DNA from: Deltaproteobacteria bacterium
Lineage (GTDB): Bacteria; Myxococcota_A; UBA796; GCA-2862545
NCBI GenBank assembly: GCA_016938035.1
Contig: JAFGVK010000107.1
Location: forward strand, 1 to 64,000
Length of the DNA: 64,000 nt
Reading direction: 5' to 3'
Made by a program: the position numbers and the translations under genes. The notes beneath the pieces were generated by a model. The model was not told the DNA's origin. It saw nothing but the letters and a program-made list of their open reading frames with translations, and made no database searches. Shown here piece after piece: positions 7,618 to 15,385 of this stretch. How positions within the stretch are numbered: position 1 is the stretch's first letter; every line of letters starts with the position of its first letter.

Positions 7618-8442
7618 TCAGACCGAGCCCATCTCGTGGAGGGCGTGGCGGAAGACCACCACCTCGCCGCCCTTGGTGTTCATGCTGATCTCGAAGCGCG
7701 AGAACCACCCAACGGTGCCCTGGAGACGGTCCCCCGAGACGAGCACCACCTCTACCTCTGCGGCGGTGTCGAGATACCGGAACAGGCGCGACGTAGAGAT
7801 CGTGTAGCGGTCCTTGGGCGTCGGCGGCGGGACCAGGCCCAGCGCCGCGACCTTCTTGTCGCTCTTGATCGCCTTCTTGATCGCCTTCCAGTCCGCGGGG
7901 GGGTGGGCGTAGAGCATCGACAGCTTGTGGATCTCTCGGGCCTCTTGCTCCTTCGCCGGCGCCATCATCACCGCGTAGGGCTCCACCGAGACGATCGTGC
8001 CCTCGACCACCTCGCCTCCGACCAGCGCGACCCGCAGTGGGGCGCCGGAGACCTGGTAGGCGTCGAGCACGGAGCGGGTGGGGTTCTCTGCCGCGTACAC
8101 GGTCTGGCGGCGACGCCGGAGCACGATCTCCTGGTCAACGTGCCCGCGGGCGATTTGAACCGCGAGCGACCAGGGCAGCTCGTGATCCTTCTGAATGCGG
8201 CGCGCCTTCTCTTGCAGCGCCATGCGCTCGAGCGCCTCACTCAGCTCGACCCGTCCCTGCGCGACGCCCATGGCCAGCTGGAAGGGCATGCCCTGCGCGT
8301 GCAGCTCCTCGGCGCGCTCCTTGAGCCTGGGATCCTCACGACGAACCGGACGGGGCGCCGGCTTCCGCGCAGCGGGCCTCGGCTTCGGCTTGGGAGCGGA
8401 AGGAGTGGGGTTAGGATTGATGTATAGGACCTTTCGCACCAC
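7618..8442 (-). CDS. Double LSm (Hfq-like) RNA-binding protein
   Basis: A 274-residue protein. Residues 1-40 are a Pro/Lys/Arg-rich basic tail. Residues 50-110 hold two copies of a helical motif (GMPFQLAMGVAQG and ELPWSLAVQIARG). Residues 127-180 (APLRVALVGGEVVEGTIVSV) and 215-270 (VEVVLVSGDRLQGTVGWFSR, then VVFRHALHEM) look like two LSm folds. The second closely follows Hfq: Hfq has LVNGxxLQGxIxxFD and YKHAI at the corresponding places. The protein may therefore be an RNA chaperone in which two LSm units sit on one chain. I chose the GTG at 8442, which has GGAG six bases upstream, over an ATG at 8499 with no binding site. It is followed by the RdgC-like pair. Confidence 0.6.
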   Translation of the reverse strand: MVRKVLYINPNPTPSAPKPKPRPAARKPAPRPVRREDPRLKERAEELHAQGMPFQLAMGVAQGRVELSEALERMALQEKARRIQKDHELPWSLAVQIARGHVDQEIVLRRRRQTVYAAENPTRSVLDAYQVSGAPLRVALVGGEVVEGTIVSVEPYAVMMAPAKEQEAREIHKLSMLYAHPPADWKAIKKAIKSDKKVAALGLVPPPTPKDRYTISTSRLFRYLDTAAEVEVVLVSGDRLQGTVGWFSRFEISMNTKGGEVVVFRHALHEMGSV

Positions 8443-8503
8443 GGTTGACTCCGGGAAGGGTGGGATACATATGGATAATCCGGCACTCAGGCAAGCCATT
8501 TGT

Positions 8504-9811
8504 TCAGGCCTGAGCGTAGGCCTCTACCGCCAGGACCAGGTCCGTGAGCGTCTCTCCCGCCACAAAAAGGACCGGGAATTGCTCCTCGCTGAGGCGCTGT
8601 GCCTTCTCGCCGCGCAGTGAGGCCCCCCACACAACCAGCACGTCGGCCCACCCCAGCAGCTCGCTCGGCCCCACGTCAGGCGAGACGAACCGAATCTCCA
8701 CTCGGGCGTCAATCCCGGCCCGGAGCAGGCGCTGCCAGAGCCCTCCTCCGCCCATCACCGCGACCCTGCGGTAGCCGAAGAGCAGCCAGATCTCCCCCAC
8801 CCGCTCCACGCGCTTCTCCAGCTCTGTTGCGCTGGGGAGCTCTGCCCGGTCGAGAGACACCTGCACGCCCGCCCACCCGGTCGGCACCTGCTCGGCGGGG
8901 TCGCTTGAGGTGAGCACCAGGGCTTCCCGGAGGGTGGCGCGCCATCCGGCGGCGTCCAGCACCCGAAGCTGCCCGAGGCGGGCCTTGCCTGCTCGCGTCG
9001 TGAAGAGCGCCGAGACCGCCCGCCCATGCTCCTCCAGCCCCGAGAGGCCTCGCTCCTGGAGCAGCGCGTCGAGGGGGGCGCCTCCCTCCTCCTCTAGCCT
9101 CACCCTCGCCGCGGCGATCTCCTCCACGGCGGAGCGCCTCACCCGCTCGATCTCCTCGCGCGCGCCGGCCTGCATCCGCTCGGCGGTCGCGAGCGCCGCC
9201 GCCGCCGCGTCCACTGCGACCCGCTCGGCGGCGCGCGCCTCCTCCAGCTCGGCCCTCATCCGGGCCAGCTCCGCCTGAAGCGCGGCGCGCTCCAGGTCCT
9301 GCCGTGCCAGGGCGCGGGCGAAGTCCTCTCGATCACGGCCCAGACGGCGCTCACGTGCGCTGAGGTCCTGCTCACGGCGCTGGAGCTCCCGGTCGCGCTG
9401 GGTGACCGTGGGAGCCACCGGGGCGGGGGGAGGCGGTGCGTGACTTGACACCGCGGGCGGCGGCGGGGGAGGCGCCGGCGACAGCGCGGGCGCGGTCCCC
9501 TTGGACGGCGCAGGCCTGGGCCTGTGTGGCTCGCGCCCGTGGCGCTGCACCCCTGGCACCAGCTGCGCCATCACATCCACCTCTTGTGGTGGCGCCTCCA
9601 CCTGTCTGGCCTGGGCGGGGACCGCTAGCGGCGCGATCTTCACCGGCTTCACCCCCCGGCGAGACGCCACGCGCACCTTGTCCGCCATCGCCGTGGGGAG
9701 CATGTCCTCCGGTGAGCGATACCGTTCAATGCCGATCGCGTGGAGAATCCCAAGGACCTCTCCCGGCGTGTGCTGCAGCTCCCTGGCCAGCTTGCGCACC
9801 CGTACAGCCAT
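8504..9811 (-). CDS. IF2-N domain protein with coiled coil
   Basis: A 435-residue protein. Residues 1-50 (AVRVRKLARELQHTPGEVLG and onward) match the IF2_N helical module normally found at the N-terminus of translation initiation factor IF-2. It is not followed by a GTPase. Residues 90-140 are Pro-rich, and 140-250 form a charged coiled coil (RDRELQRREQDLSARERR). The C-terminal 130 residues include VAVMGGGGLW and WADVLVVWGAS, weakly like a Rossmann or DUF2325-type fold. The ATG at 9811 has GGGAGG upstream; the open frame runs back to 9901 without a binding site. Possibly RNA- or ribosome-linked, but function is unknown. It lies just upstream of the LSm gene on the same strand. Confidence 0.6.
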   Translation of the reverse strand: MAVRVRKLARELQHTPGEVLGILHAIGIERYRSPEDMLPTAMADKVRVASRRGVKPVKIAPLAVPAQARQVEAPPQEVDVMAQLVPGVQRHGREPHRPRPAPSKGTAPALSPAPPPPPPAVSSHAPPPPAPVAPTVTQRDRELQRREQDLSARERRLGRDREDFARALARQDLERAALQAELARMRAELEEARAAERVAVDAAAAALATAERMQAGAREEIERVRRSAVEEIAAARVRLEEEGGAPLDALLQERGLSGLEEHGRAVSALFTTRAGKARLGQLRVLDAAGWRATLREALVLTSSDPAEQVPTGWAGVQVSLDRAELPSATELEKRVERVGEIWLLFGYRRVAVMGGGGLWQRLLRAGIDARVEIRFVSPDVGPSELLGWADVLVVWGASLRGEKAQRLSEEQFPVLFVAGETLTDLVLAVEAYAQA

Positions 9812-9939
9812 AGCAGCCTCCCAGCACGACCACATAGCGGCTCCTAGGGCCACGTGCCGCACCGCGGTGCGCATATCCATCATCCACGTCGAGGACACCA
9901 CACAGTGCCCAGAGCAGTGGAGCGGACAGGACCTCGCCT

Positions 9940-10161
9940 TCAGCGGTTGATCACACGTACTTGCTCGACAATGAGCGATGGAGCCCCAGTCATGGTGAAG
10001 CTCACCTCAGCGCCGAGCACCCCGTAGAGCTCCACCCTGGCCCCGTCCAGCCCTGGGGGCAGGCTCCCGTGGAGCGCCCACTGCCCACCGGCGTCATCCT
10101 CCAACAGCCAGCCACCCATCCCGAGATCGACGCGCCGCAGCGTCCCCACCTTGCGAATCAT
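9940..10161 (-). CDS. Small beta-rich protein coupled to the subtilase
   Basis: A 73-residue protein, MIRKVGTLRRVDLGMGGWLL at its start. It reads as a small OB-like or DUF5818-like beta barrel (WLLEDDAGGQWALHG, then a LDGARVELYGVLG turn). It has no signal peptide. The ATG overlaps the stop of the upstream subtilase gene (ATGA) with GGAG just before it, so translation is coupled. A role in modulating or binding the protease is possible but only inferred. Confidence 0.65.
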   Translation of the reverse strand: MIRKVGTLRRVDLGMGGWLLEDDAGGQWALHGSLPPGLDGARVELYGVLGAEVSFTMTGAPSLIVEQVRVINR

Positions 10162-11855
10162 CTCTCCTCCCCCCGCTCCAGGCGGTCCGCCCCCATGAGC
10201 GCCATCGCCATCAACAGCGAGAGCGCGCCGTTGACGCCAAGCCAGGCGACACCGATCGACCCGGGCATCAGCCAGGGGCTGAGGGTTCCGGTGGCGGCGC
10301 CGTAGATCAGGTGGGTGCCGATCCCCACCGCGAAGCCCACGGCGAGCGGCCTGCCAGGGCGAAAGGCTCCCAGGACAAACACCGCCAGCAGTGGTCCGAG
10401 CGCCGAGAGCCACAGCGGGAAGCCCGCCCCCCACGCACCCACCCAGGCGGTGGGCCACAGCAGGAGGGCCTGCCGCAGGGTGAGCGTCCAGGGCCCCAGC
10501 GCCGGCAGGAAGAACAAGCCCCCCGCCACCACCGCCGCGACCGCCGCAGACACCGCCCTGGCACCGGATCCCATGCGCGTCAGCCCGGTGAGGAGCAGGG
10601 CCACGATCCCGGCAAGGGCGAAGCGGGTGAGCGGGTCCGAGCCCTGAGAGCGATCCAGGGCCCGCCCCAGATCCATCGCCCCGAACCCGAGCTGAGGCTC
10701 CCAGGTGCGCTGGCCCCCGCTCAGGAGCATGGCGCGCTCCACCTCGTCAGGGGTGAGCCCGGTGGAGAGCAGCACCGCGGCGGCGCCCGCGACGTGGGGG
10801 GTCGCCATCGAGGTGCCCTGCAGCTCCGCGTACTGGCTGCCGCCGGCCCCATCGATGGTGTTCTGCAGGACGCCGCCCCCCGCGATGGACTTGTCTCCAC
10901 CAGGCGCGGCGAGGTCTACCCCCTCGCCCCACGAGGAGTAGGGCGCGAGCGTCCCCTTAGGGCCCACCGCCGCGACACCGATGGTGTCTGCCAGCGCCCC
11001 AGGCCACGAGACCCCCTCCCTGCCAGAATTGCCCGCCGCCGCGATCACCAGCACCCCCTTGGCGCGGGCCTTGTGCACCGCCAGCTCCACCACCCTGGAG
11101 TAGGGCCCCCCCAGCGAGAGGTTGATCACGTCCGCGCCCTGATCGACCGCGTAGTCGATCCCCGCGGCGATCCACGGCGACTCGCCCCCCCCGTAGGCCG
11201 AGAGCACCTTCACCGGGAGGATGGTCGCCTCTGGCGCCACCCCAGCGGTGCCGAGCCCGTTCCCGGTGGTCTGGGCGATGGTCCCGGCGACGTGGGTCCC
11301 GTGCCCGTTTCTGTCTATCGCGTCGGGCTCTGAGGGGACGAAGGAGGCCCCGTCCAGCAGGCGCTCCGGATCCAGATCGGGGACCTTGGCCACCCCGGTG
11401 TCGATGACCGCCACCGTGATCCCCCTGCCCTTGGGCGTCCTGGCCCACCCCTCCGGAGCCCCCACCGCGCCCAGGTGCCACTGCCGCGGGTAGAGGGGGT
11501 CGTTGGGGAAGCTCAGGGCCTGCAGCGTGACGCTCGGCTCCACCGCCTCCACCCCCTCCAGGCCCTCCAGGCGGGCCACCGCCGCGGCGAGATCCTCCAC
11601 CCGCCCCTGCGAGAGCGCCTCGTCCCGCGCCAGCTCGTGGACCCAGTCGAGATCCGCCCCCAGCAGCGCCTCTACCCGCTGAAGGTCCGCCTCGGTGGAC
11701 CCGTCGTCAAGATCCACCACCAGCAGCCCCCCCTGGGAGGACACCGGCGCCGCGACCGGCGCGGGGAGGTGGCGGGCGGGCGCCCCCGGCGTGAGCGCCC
11801 ACATCGCGCCCATCAGGCCGCCCGTCGCGAGAATCGTCCAGTTCGCACGCCTCAT
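10158..11855 (-). CDS. Subtilisin-like serine protease with polytopic membrane tail
   Basis: Secreted or membrane-bound S8 family peptidase of 565 residues. The N-terminus has a signal or anchor segment (about 5-25). A propeptide-like region follows (to about 115). The catalytic domain carries the full triad: Asp152 in VIDTG, His185 in NGHGTHVAG and Ser349 in GTSMATPHVAG, with the oxyanion residue Asn276 in AAGNSG. The C-terminal 150 residues contain about four to five hydrophobic segments, so the protease is tethered to the membrane. This tail is unusual for S8 enzymes. The downstream small gene is coupled. The gene diverges from the caspase-like gene. Confidence 0.9.
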   Translation of the reverse strand: MRRANWTILATGGLMGAMWALTPGAPARHLPAPVAAPVSSQGGLLVVDLDDGSTEADLQRVEALLGADLDWVHELARDEALSQGRVEDLAAAVARLEGLEGVEAVEPSVTLQALSFPNDPLYPRQWHLGAVGAPEGWARTPKGRGITVAVIDTGVAKVPDLDPERLLDGASFVPSEPDAIDRNGHGTHVAGTIAQTTGNGLGTAGVAPEATILPVKVLSAYGGGESPWIAAGIDYAVDQGADVINLSLGGPYSRVVELAVHKARAKGVLVIAAAGNSGREGVSWPGALADTIGVAAVGPKGTLAPYSSWGEGVDLAAPGGDKSIAGGGVLQNTIDGAGGSQYAELQGTSMATPHVAGAAAVLLSTGLTPDEVERAMLLSGGQRTWEPQLGFGAMDLGRALDRSQGSDPLTRFALAGIVALLLTGLTRMGSGARAVSAAVAAVVAGGLFFLPALGPWTLTLRQALLLWPTAWVGAWGAGFPLWLSALGPLLAVFVLGAFRPGRPLAVGFAVGIGTHLIYGAATGTLSPWLMPGSIGVAWLGVNGALSLLMAMALMGADRLERGEER

Positions 11856-12011
11856 GCTGTCTCCCGTCCTGTTCGCTACGGGCCAAAGGAGGACCCTATT
11901 GCACGCGCTGTCCGACCCCTAACGCATCAGCGCGTCTCACCTTACGCCAGCGCCCAACCTCCCACCTTGGGAACAGCGGAGATAGGATAGTCTCTCACCG
12001 GAGGTAGCCTC

Positions 12012-13091
12012 ATGACCCTGGCCCTGCTCACCGCGCTCGCCCTCGCTCAGGGCGCGCCAGAGACCGCGGTGGAGCCGCCACCTGCGGGACGCAACGCCGT
12101 CGCCCTGGTGGTCGGCCTGTCCTCCTATGACGCGCTCCCCGACTCGGTGGAGCTGGATTTCGCGCGCTCCGACGCGGCCACAGTGGCCAAGGCCCTCACG
12201 GAGCAGGCGCACTTCCAGCGGGTGTTCACCCTGCTGGACGGGCAGGCCACCCGCGAGGCCATCCTCAACACCCTGCGGACTGAGGTGGCGCAGCTGGTGG
12301 GTCCCAAGGACGTCTTTGTGCTCTATTTCGTCGGGCACGGGGTGGGCGCGGACCTGGACCTGCCGGTGCTCCTCGCGTACGACTCCTCGCTGGAGAACGG
12401 GCAGGAGGACGGCCTGGAGCTCAACGGGATGGCCCGCGACCTGCTCACCTGGACCAAGGCCGGCACCACCCTGATCGTGACCGACGCGATCCACCGCAAC
12501 CAGCTGGACGGGATCTTCTTCTACGGGCCCAGCGCGGACCAGTGGCCGTCCATGCCGCCTGGCACCGCGATCCTCTCGGCGACGCACCCCTCCGAGGCAG
12601 GCGGGGACGGGGTGTTCGGCCCGGCCTTCGCCCTGGCGATGTCCGGGGCAGCGGACGCCAACCGCGACACCTACGTCACCGCAGCGGAGCTTCACGCCTT
12701 CCTGGTGGAGCGGCTGGCCCCCGAGGGGCAGGTTCCGGTGCTGGCGGGGGACTACAGCCCCAACGCGGTGCTCGCCGCGGGGGTGAACCCCGACATCGCC
12801 CCGGTGACTCAGGAGGACGGCACGATCGTGCTCGCCCCGGTCTACCCCGAGTACCCCATCGACAAGGCCAAATTTGTCTGGACCGAGGGGGCTGCCCACG
12901 CGGTGCGGTGCCGGGAGTCGGAGCTGGTCACCTGCACCCCATCCTGCTACGTCTGGGACTTCACCTCCGGCCCCTGTGAGCTGTCGGCGGTGGTGGACGG
13001 CACCCCCCTCACCGGCGAGGTGGTGGTGCTCCAGCGGGGCAGGTACAGCTGCAAGCGCTACCAAGACAAGCTGGTCTGCAGCGGCCCCTGA
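12012..13091 (+). CDS. Secreted caspase-like (C14) protein lacking the catalytic Cys
   Basis: A 359-residue protein with a short signal peptide (MTLALLTALALAQG) and a caspase/metacaspase p20-like fold. NAVALVVGLSSYD (28-40) is the first strand, and YFVGHG carries the expected catalytic His109. The second dyad site, normally DACHSG, reads VTDAIHRN, with Ile160 where the nucleophilic Cys should be. The enzyme is therefore probably inactive as a cysteine protease. The C-terminal part (about 270-359) contains four to six Cys residues (RCRESELVTCTPSCYVW) and may be a disulfide-linked domain. TAGTCT at 11988-11993 is a possible -10 element. The gene ends at a perfect 12-bp hairpin. Confidence 0.75.
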   Translation: MTLALLTALALAQGAPETAVEPPPAGRNAVALVVGLSSYDALPDSVELDFARSDAATVAKALTEQAHFQRVFTLLDGQATREAILNTLRTEVAQLVGPKDVFVLYFVGHGVGADLDLPVLLAYDSSLENGQEDGLELNGMARDLLTWTKAGTTLIVTDAIHRNQLDGIFFYGPSADQWPSMPPGTAILSATHPSEAGGDGVFGPAFALAMSGAADANRDTYVTAAELHAFLVERLAPEGQVPVLAGDYSPNAVLAAGVNPDIAPVTQEDGTIVLAPVYPEYPIDKAKFVWTEGAAHAVRCRESELVTCTPSCYVWDFTSGPCELSAVVDGTPLTGEVVVLQRGRYSCKRYQDKLVCSGP

Positions 13092-13114
13092 TCCTCGTCG
13101 CCAGGCCGAGACAC

Positions 13115-13152
13115 CCTCCGCTCCGGACAGGCGCCCCCCTCCGGAGCGGAGG
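13115..13152. terminator. Perfect 12-bp stem-loop between caspase-like gene and sppA
   Basis: CCTCCGCTCCGG (13115-13126) and CCGGAGCGGAGG (13141-13152) pair perfectly around a 14-base loop, 23 bases after the stop of the caspase-like gene. A second tight hairpin (CCCGCGG/CCGCGGG) follows directly. The spacer is convergent, so it may serve both genes. Confidence 0.6.
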
Positions 13153-13344
13153 CTGCGCCCCGCGGCTCCCGCGGGCGAACCTGCCTCGCGCTGCTCGGGT
13201 GCCCCACCCGACACGCTAGCGCAGGCAGACACCGCCGCGCGGCGCTCGCTCAGGCCCGCCGCGCGCCAGGAGCGCCCGACAACCCACCCGCCCCGGTCCC
13301 GCGATCTGCACGGCCGCGCCCAGGTCGCGATCCAGCGCCGGCGC

Positions 13345-15204
13345 TCAGCGGGCCACGATCCGCCCGGGGGACCAGGCCGCGACCCCGCCCCTGTCCAGCA
13401 CCGCCTCCATCAGGAGCAGATCACCCACCTGCCCCGCCACCGGCCCGGGCAGCTCCAGGGACACCTTCCCCGCCTCCACCGAGGTGAGGTCTTCCATCAG
13501 CATCTCGACGAAGTCCCGCTGCCTGGGGAGCTTCACCAGGTCGTAGCCGTCGATCTCCGCCAGCTCCGCCGCCTTGGCGATCGCCTTGTCCAGCCCGCCC
13601 AGCTCGTCCACCAGCCCCAGCCGCACCGCCTGCTCGCCGGTCCACACCCTCCCCTGCGCCACCTCGTGCACCGCGTCGCGGCTCATCTCGCGCCCGTCGG
13701 AGACCCTGCCGAGGAAGTGCTCGTAGAAGTCGCCCAGGTAGGCGCGGAACACCTCGCGCCCCGCGGGGCTGTCCTCGCCGGTGGACGTGAGGAAATCGGA
13801 CAGCGCACCGCGCTTGAAGGTGTGCTGGTGCAGGCCAAGCTTCTCGTAAGATCCCGTGAGGGACATCATCCCCCCGAACACCCCGATCGATCCGGTGAGG
13901 GTCCCTGGCTGGGCGTAGATGTAGTCGCCAGGGGCGGAGATGAAGTAGCCCCCCGAGGCGGCGTAGTCCCCCATCGAGACGACCACCGGCCTGCCGCTGG
14001 CCTTGATCCGCTCGATCTCCCGCCACATATTGTCCGAGGCCAGCCCAGAGCCCCCCGGGCTGTTGACCCGGAGCACCACCGCCTGCACGTCGTCATCGGA
14101 GGCGATCTCGTCCATCCAGCCAGCGAACGCCCCGTCCGAGAGGGCGTTGTCGGCGAACAAGCCGCGCTCACCGTCCCCCGTGACAATCGACCCCTCGGCG
14201 AACACCACCGCGATCTTGGCCCCGCCTCCGTTGGAGCTCCCGTCCTGCACGTACCGGCGGATAGAGGTGAACAGCTCGTCGTCCTCCTCCTCCTCTTCGG
14301 GGAGCGGCCCGTCCAGCGAGGTGATCCACTGCTCCGATCCCGCCTCGCGGATGTTGCGCTCCACCGCGTCCTGGAAGGCCACCGCGTCCACCAGCCCCGC
14401 GGACCTGGCCCGCTCCGGGCCCAGGGGCAGGTCGTCGATCGCTGCGCGCACCTCTGCCTCAGACAGGCCCCTCCCCTCGGAGATCCCCGCGATCATCTGC
14501 CCGAAGAGCCCGTCGAGCAGCTCCTCATAGGCGAGGGAGGCGGACTCGGACGGCCCGGTGCGCTCAAAGGGCTCCACCGCGGACTTGAAGTCTCCCACAT
14601 GCTCAAAGCGCGGCTCCACCCCCAGCCAGTCGAGGGTGTCCTTGTAGTAGGTGATCTGCATGGCGAGGCCGTTCACCATGTTGATCCCGCTGGGGTTCAG
14701 CACCACGGTGTCGCAGGCGCTGGCGAGGTAGTAGGAGCCGTTCCCGTAGGACTCCGAGTAGGCCACGCAGGGCTTCCCCGAGGCGGAGAAGCTGACCACC
14801 GCCTCCCGCAGCTCCTGCCACGAGGCCCACCCCCCGGCGGCGCCGTCGAGGTCCAGGTACAGGCCTGAGATCCGCTCGTCGTCCGCGGCGCGGCGGATCC
14901 CACCGGCGATCTCGGCGGTGAGCAGGGGCGCGTCGGCGGTATCCATGAGCAGCCCCCCCTGGACCGGGCCGTCGTGGAGCGGACCGGAGAGGTTCACCCT
15001 GAGGAAGGACCCCTCCGCCACCTCTGCGCTCTCGCCGCGGAACGCGAGGTAGCCGATCACCCCCACGCTCCCGAGGAACACCACCGCGCCCAGGCCGGTG
15101 AGGCCGAGCAGCAGCCCCGTGGCGCTCTTCAGGCCGCCCTTCCGCGCGGGGCTCTTCGGCGCAGGGGGCTCGACGAGCTCCTGTGAGGGGGAATCTTCGG
15201 ACAT
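13345..15204 (-). CDS. sppA: Signal peptide peptidase SppA, long (two-domain) type
   Basis: Membrane-anchored serine/lysine peptidase of 619 residues that degrades cleaved signal peptides in the cell envelope. After a cytoplasmic Pro-rich N-tail, a single membrane segment spans about 28-54. Two tandem crotonase-like domains follow. The catalytic Lys207 lies in DFKSAVEPF of the first domain and the nucleophile Ser417 in DYAASGGYF of the second, matching the arrangement of the E. coli 67-kDa enzyme (Lys209, Ser409). An acidic run of Glu/Asp (about 303-310) links the domains. The ATG has AGAGG upstream. The gene is single and divergent from the lipoprotein gene. Confidence 0.94.
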   Translation of the reverse strand: MSEDSPSQELVEPPAPKSPARKGGLKSATGLLLGLTGLGAVVFLGSVGVIGYLAFRGESAEVAEGSFLRVNLSGPLHDGPVQGGLLMDTADAPLLTAEIAGGIRRAADDERISGLYLDLDGAAGGWASWQELREAVVSFSASGKPCVAYSESYGNGSYYLASACDTVVLNPSGINMVNGLAMQITYYKDTLDWLGVEPRFEHVGDFKSAVEPFERTGPSESASLAYEELLDGLFGQMIAGISEGRGLSEAEVRAAIDDLPLGPERARSAGLVDAVAFQDAVERNIREAGSEQWITSLDGPLPEEEEEDDELFTSIRRYVQDGSSNGGGAKIAVVFAEGSIVTGDGERGLFADNALSDGAFAGWMDEIASDDDVQAVVLRVNSPGGSGLASDNMWREIERIKASGRPVVVSMGDYAASGGYFISAPGDYIYAQPGTLTGSIGVFGGMMSLTGSYEKLGLHQHTFKRGALSDFLTSTGEDSPAGREVFRAYLGDFYEHFLGRVSDGREMSRDAVHEVAQGRVWTGEQAVRLGLVDELGGLDKAIAKAAELAEIDGYDLVKLPRQRDFVEMLMEDLTSVEAGKVSLELPGPVAGQVGDLLLMEAVLDRGGVAAWSPGRIVAR

Positions 15205-15385
15205 CAGGCACCTCTGGTTCGATAGGTGGACAGGTACGTCCCTCGGCGCGCTAGTCCACCCCCCCAGGGCCAGATCCTCTCGCCAGCCTCCGCCGCCGAG
15301 CAGCGAGCGCGAGCGCGGAGGATCGCGGACAAGAGCGGTGTGCGCCGAACGGAGAGGCTATATTCAACGCTACCGAGAGGTGCCC

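Noticed and set aside
11937-13232. 431-residue open frame on the minus strand opposite the caspase-like gene
   Set aside because: It is an antisense shadow: the plus-strand frame has a signal peptide, ribosome site and caspase motifs, while the minus frame has no family features.
12874-14868. 664-residue plus-strand open frame across sppA
   Set aside because: It is low-complexity, His/Pro/Arg-rich antisense of sppA, whose catalytic residues and length are complete.
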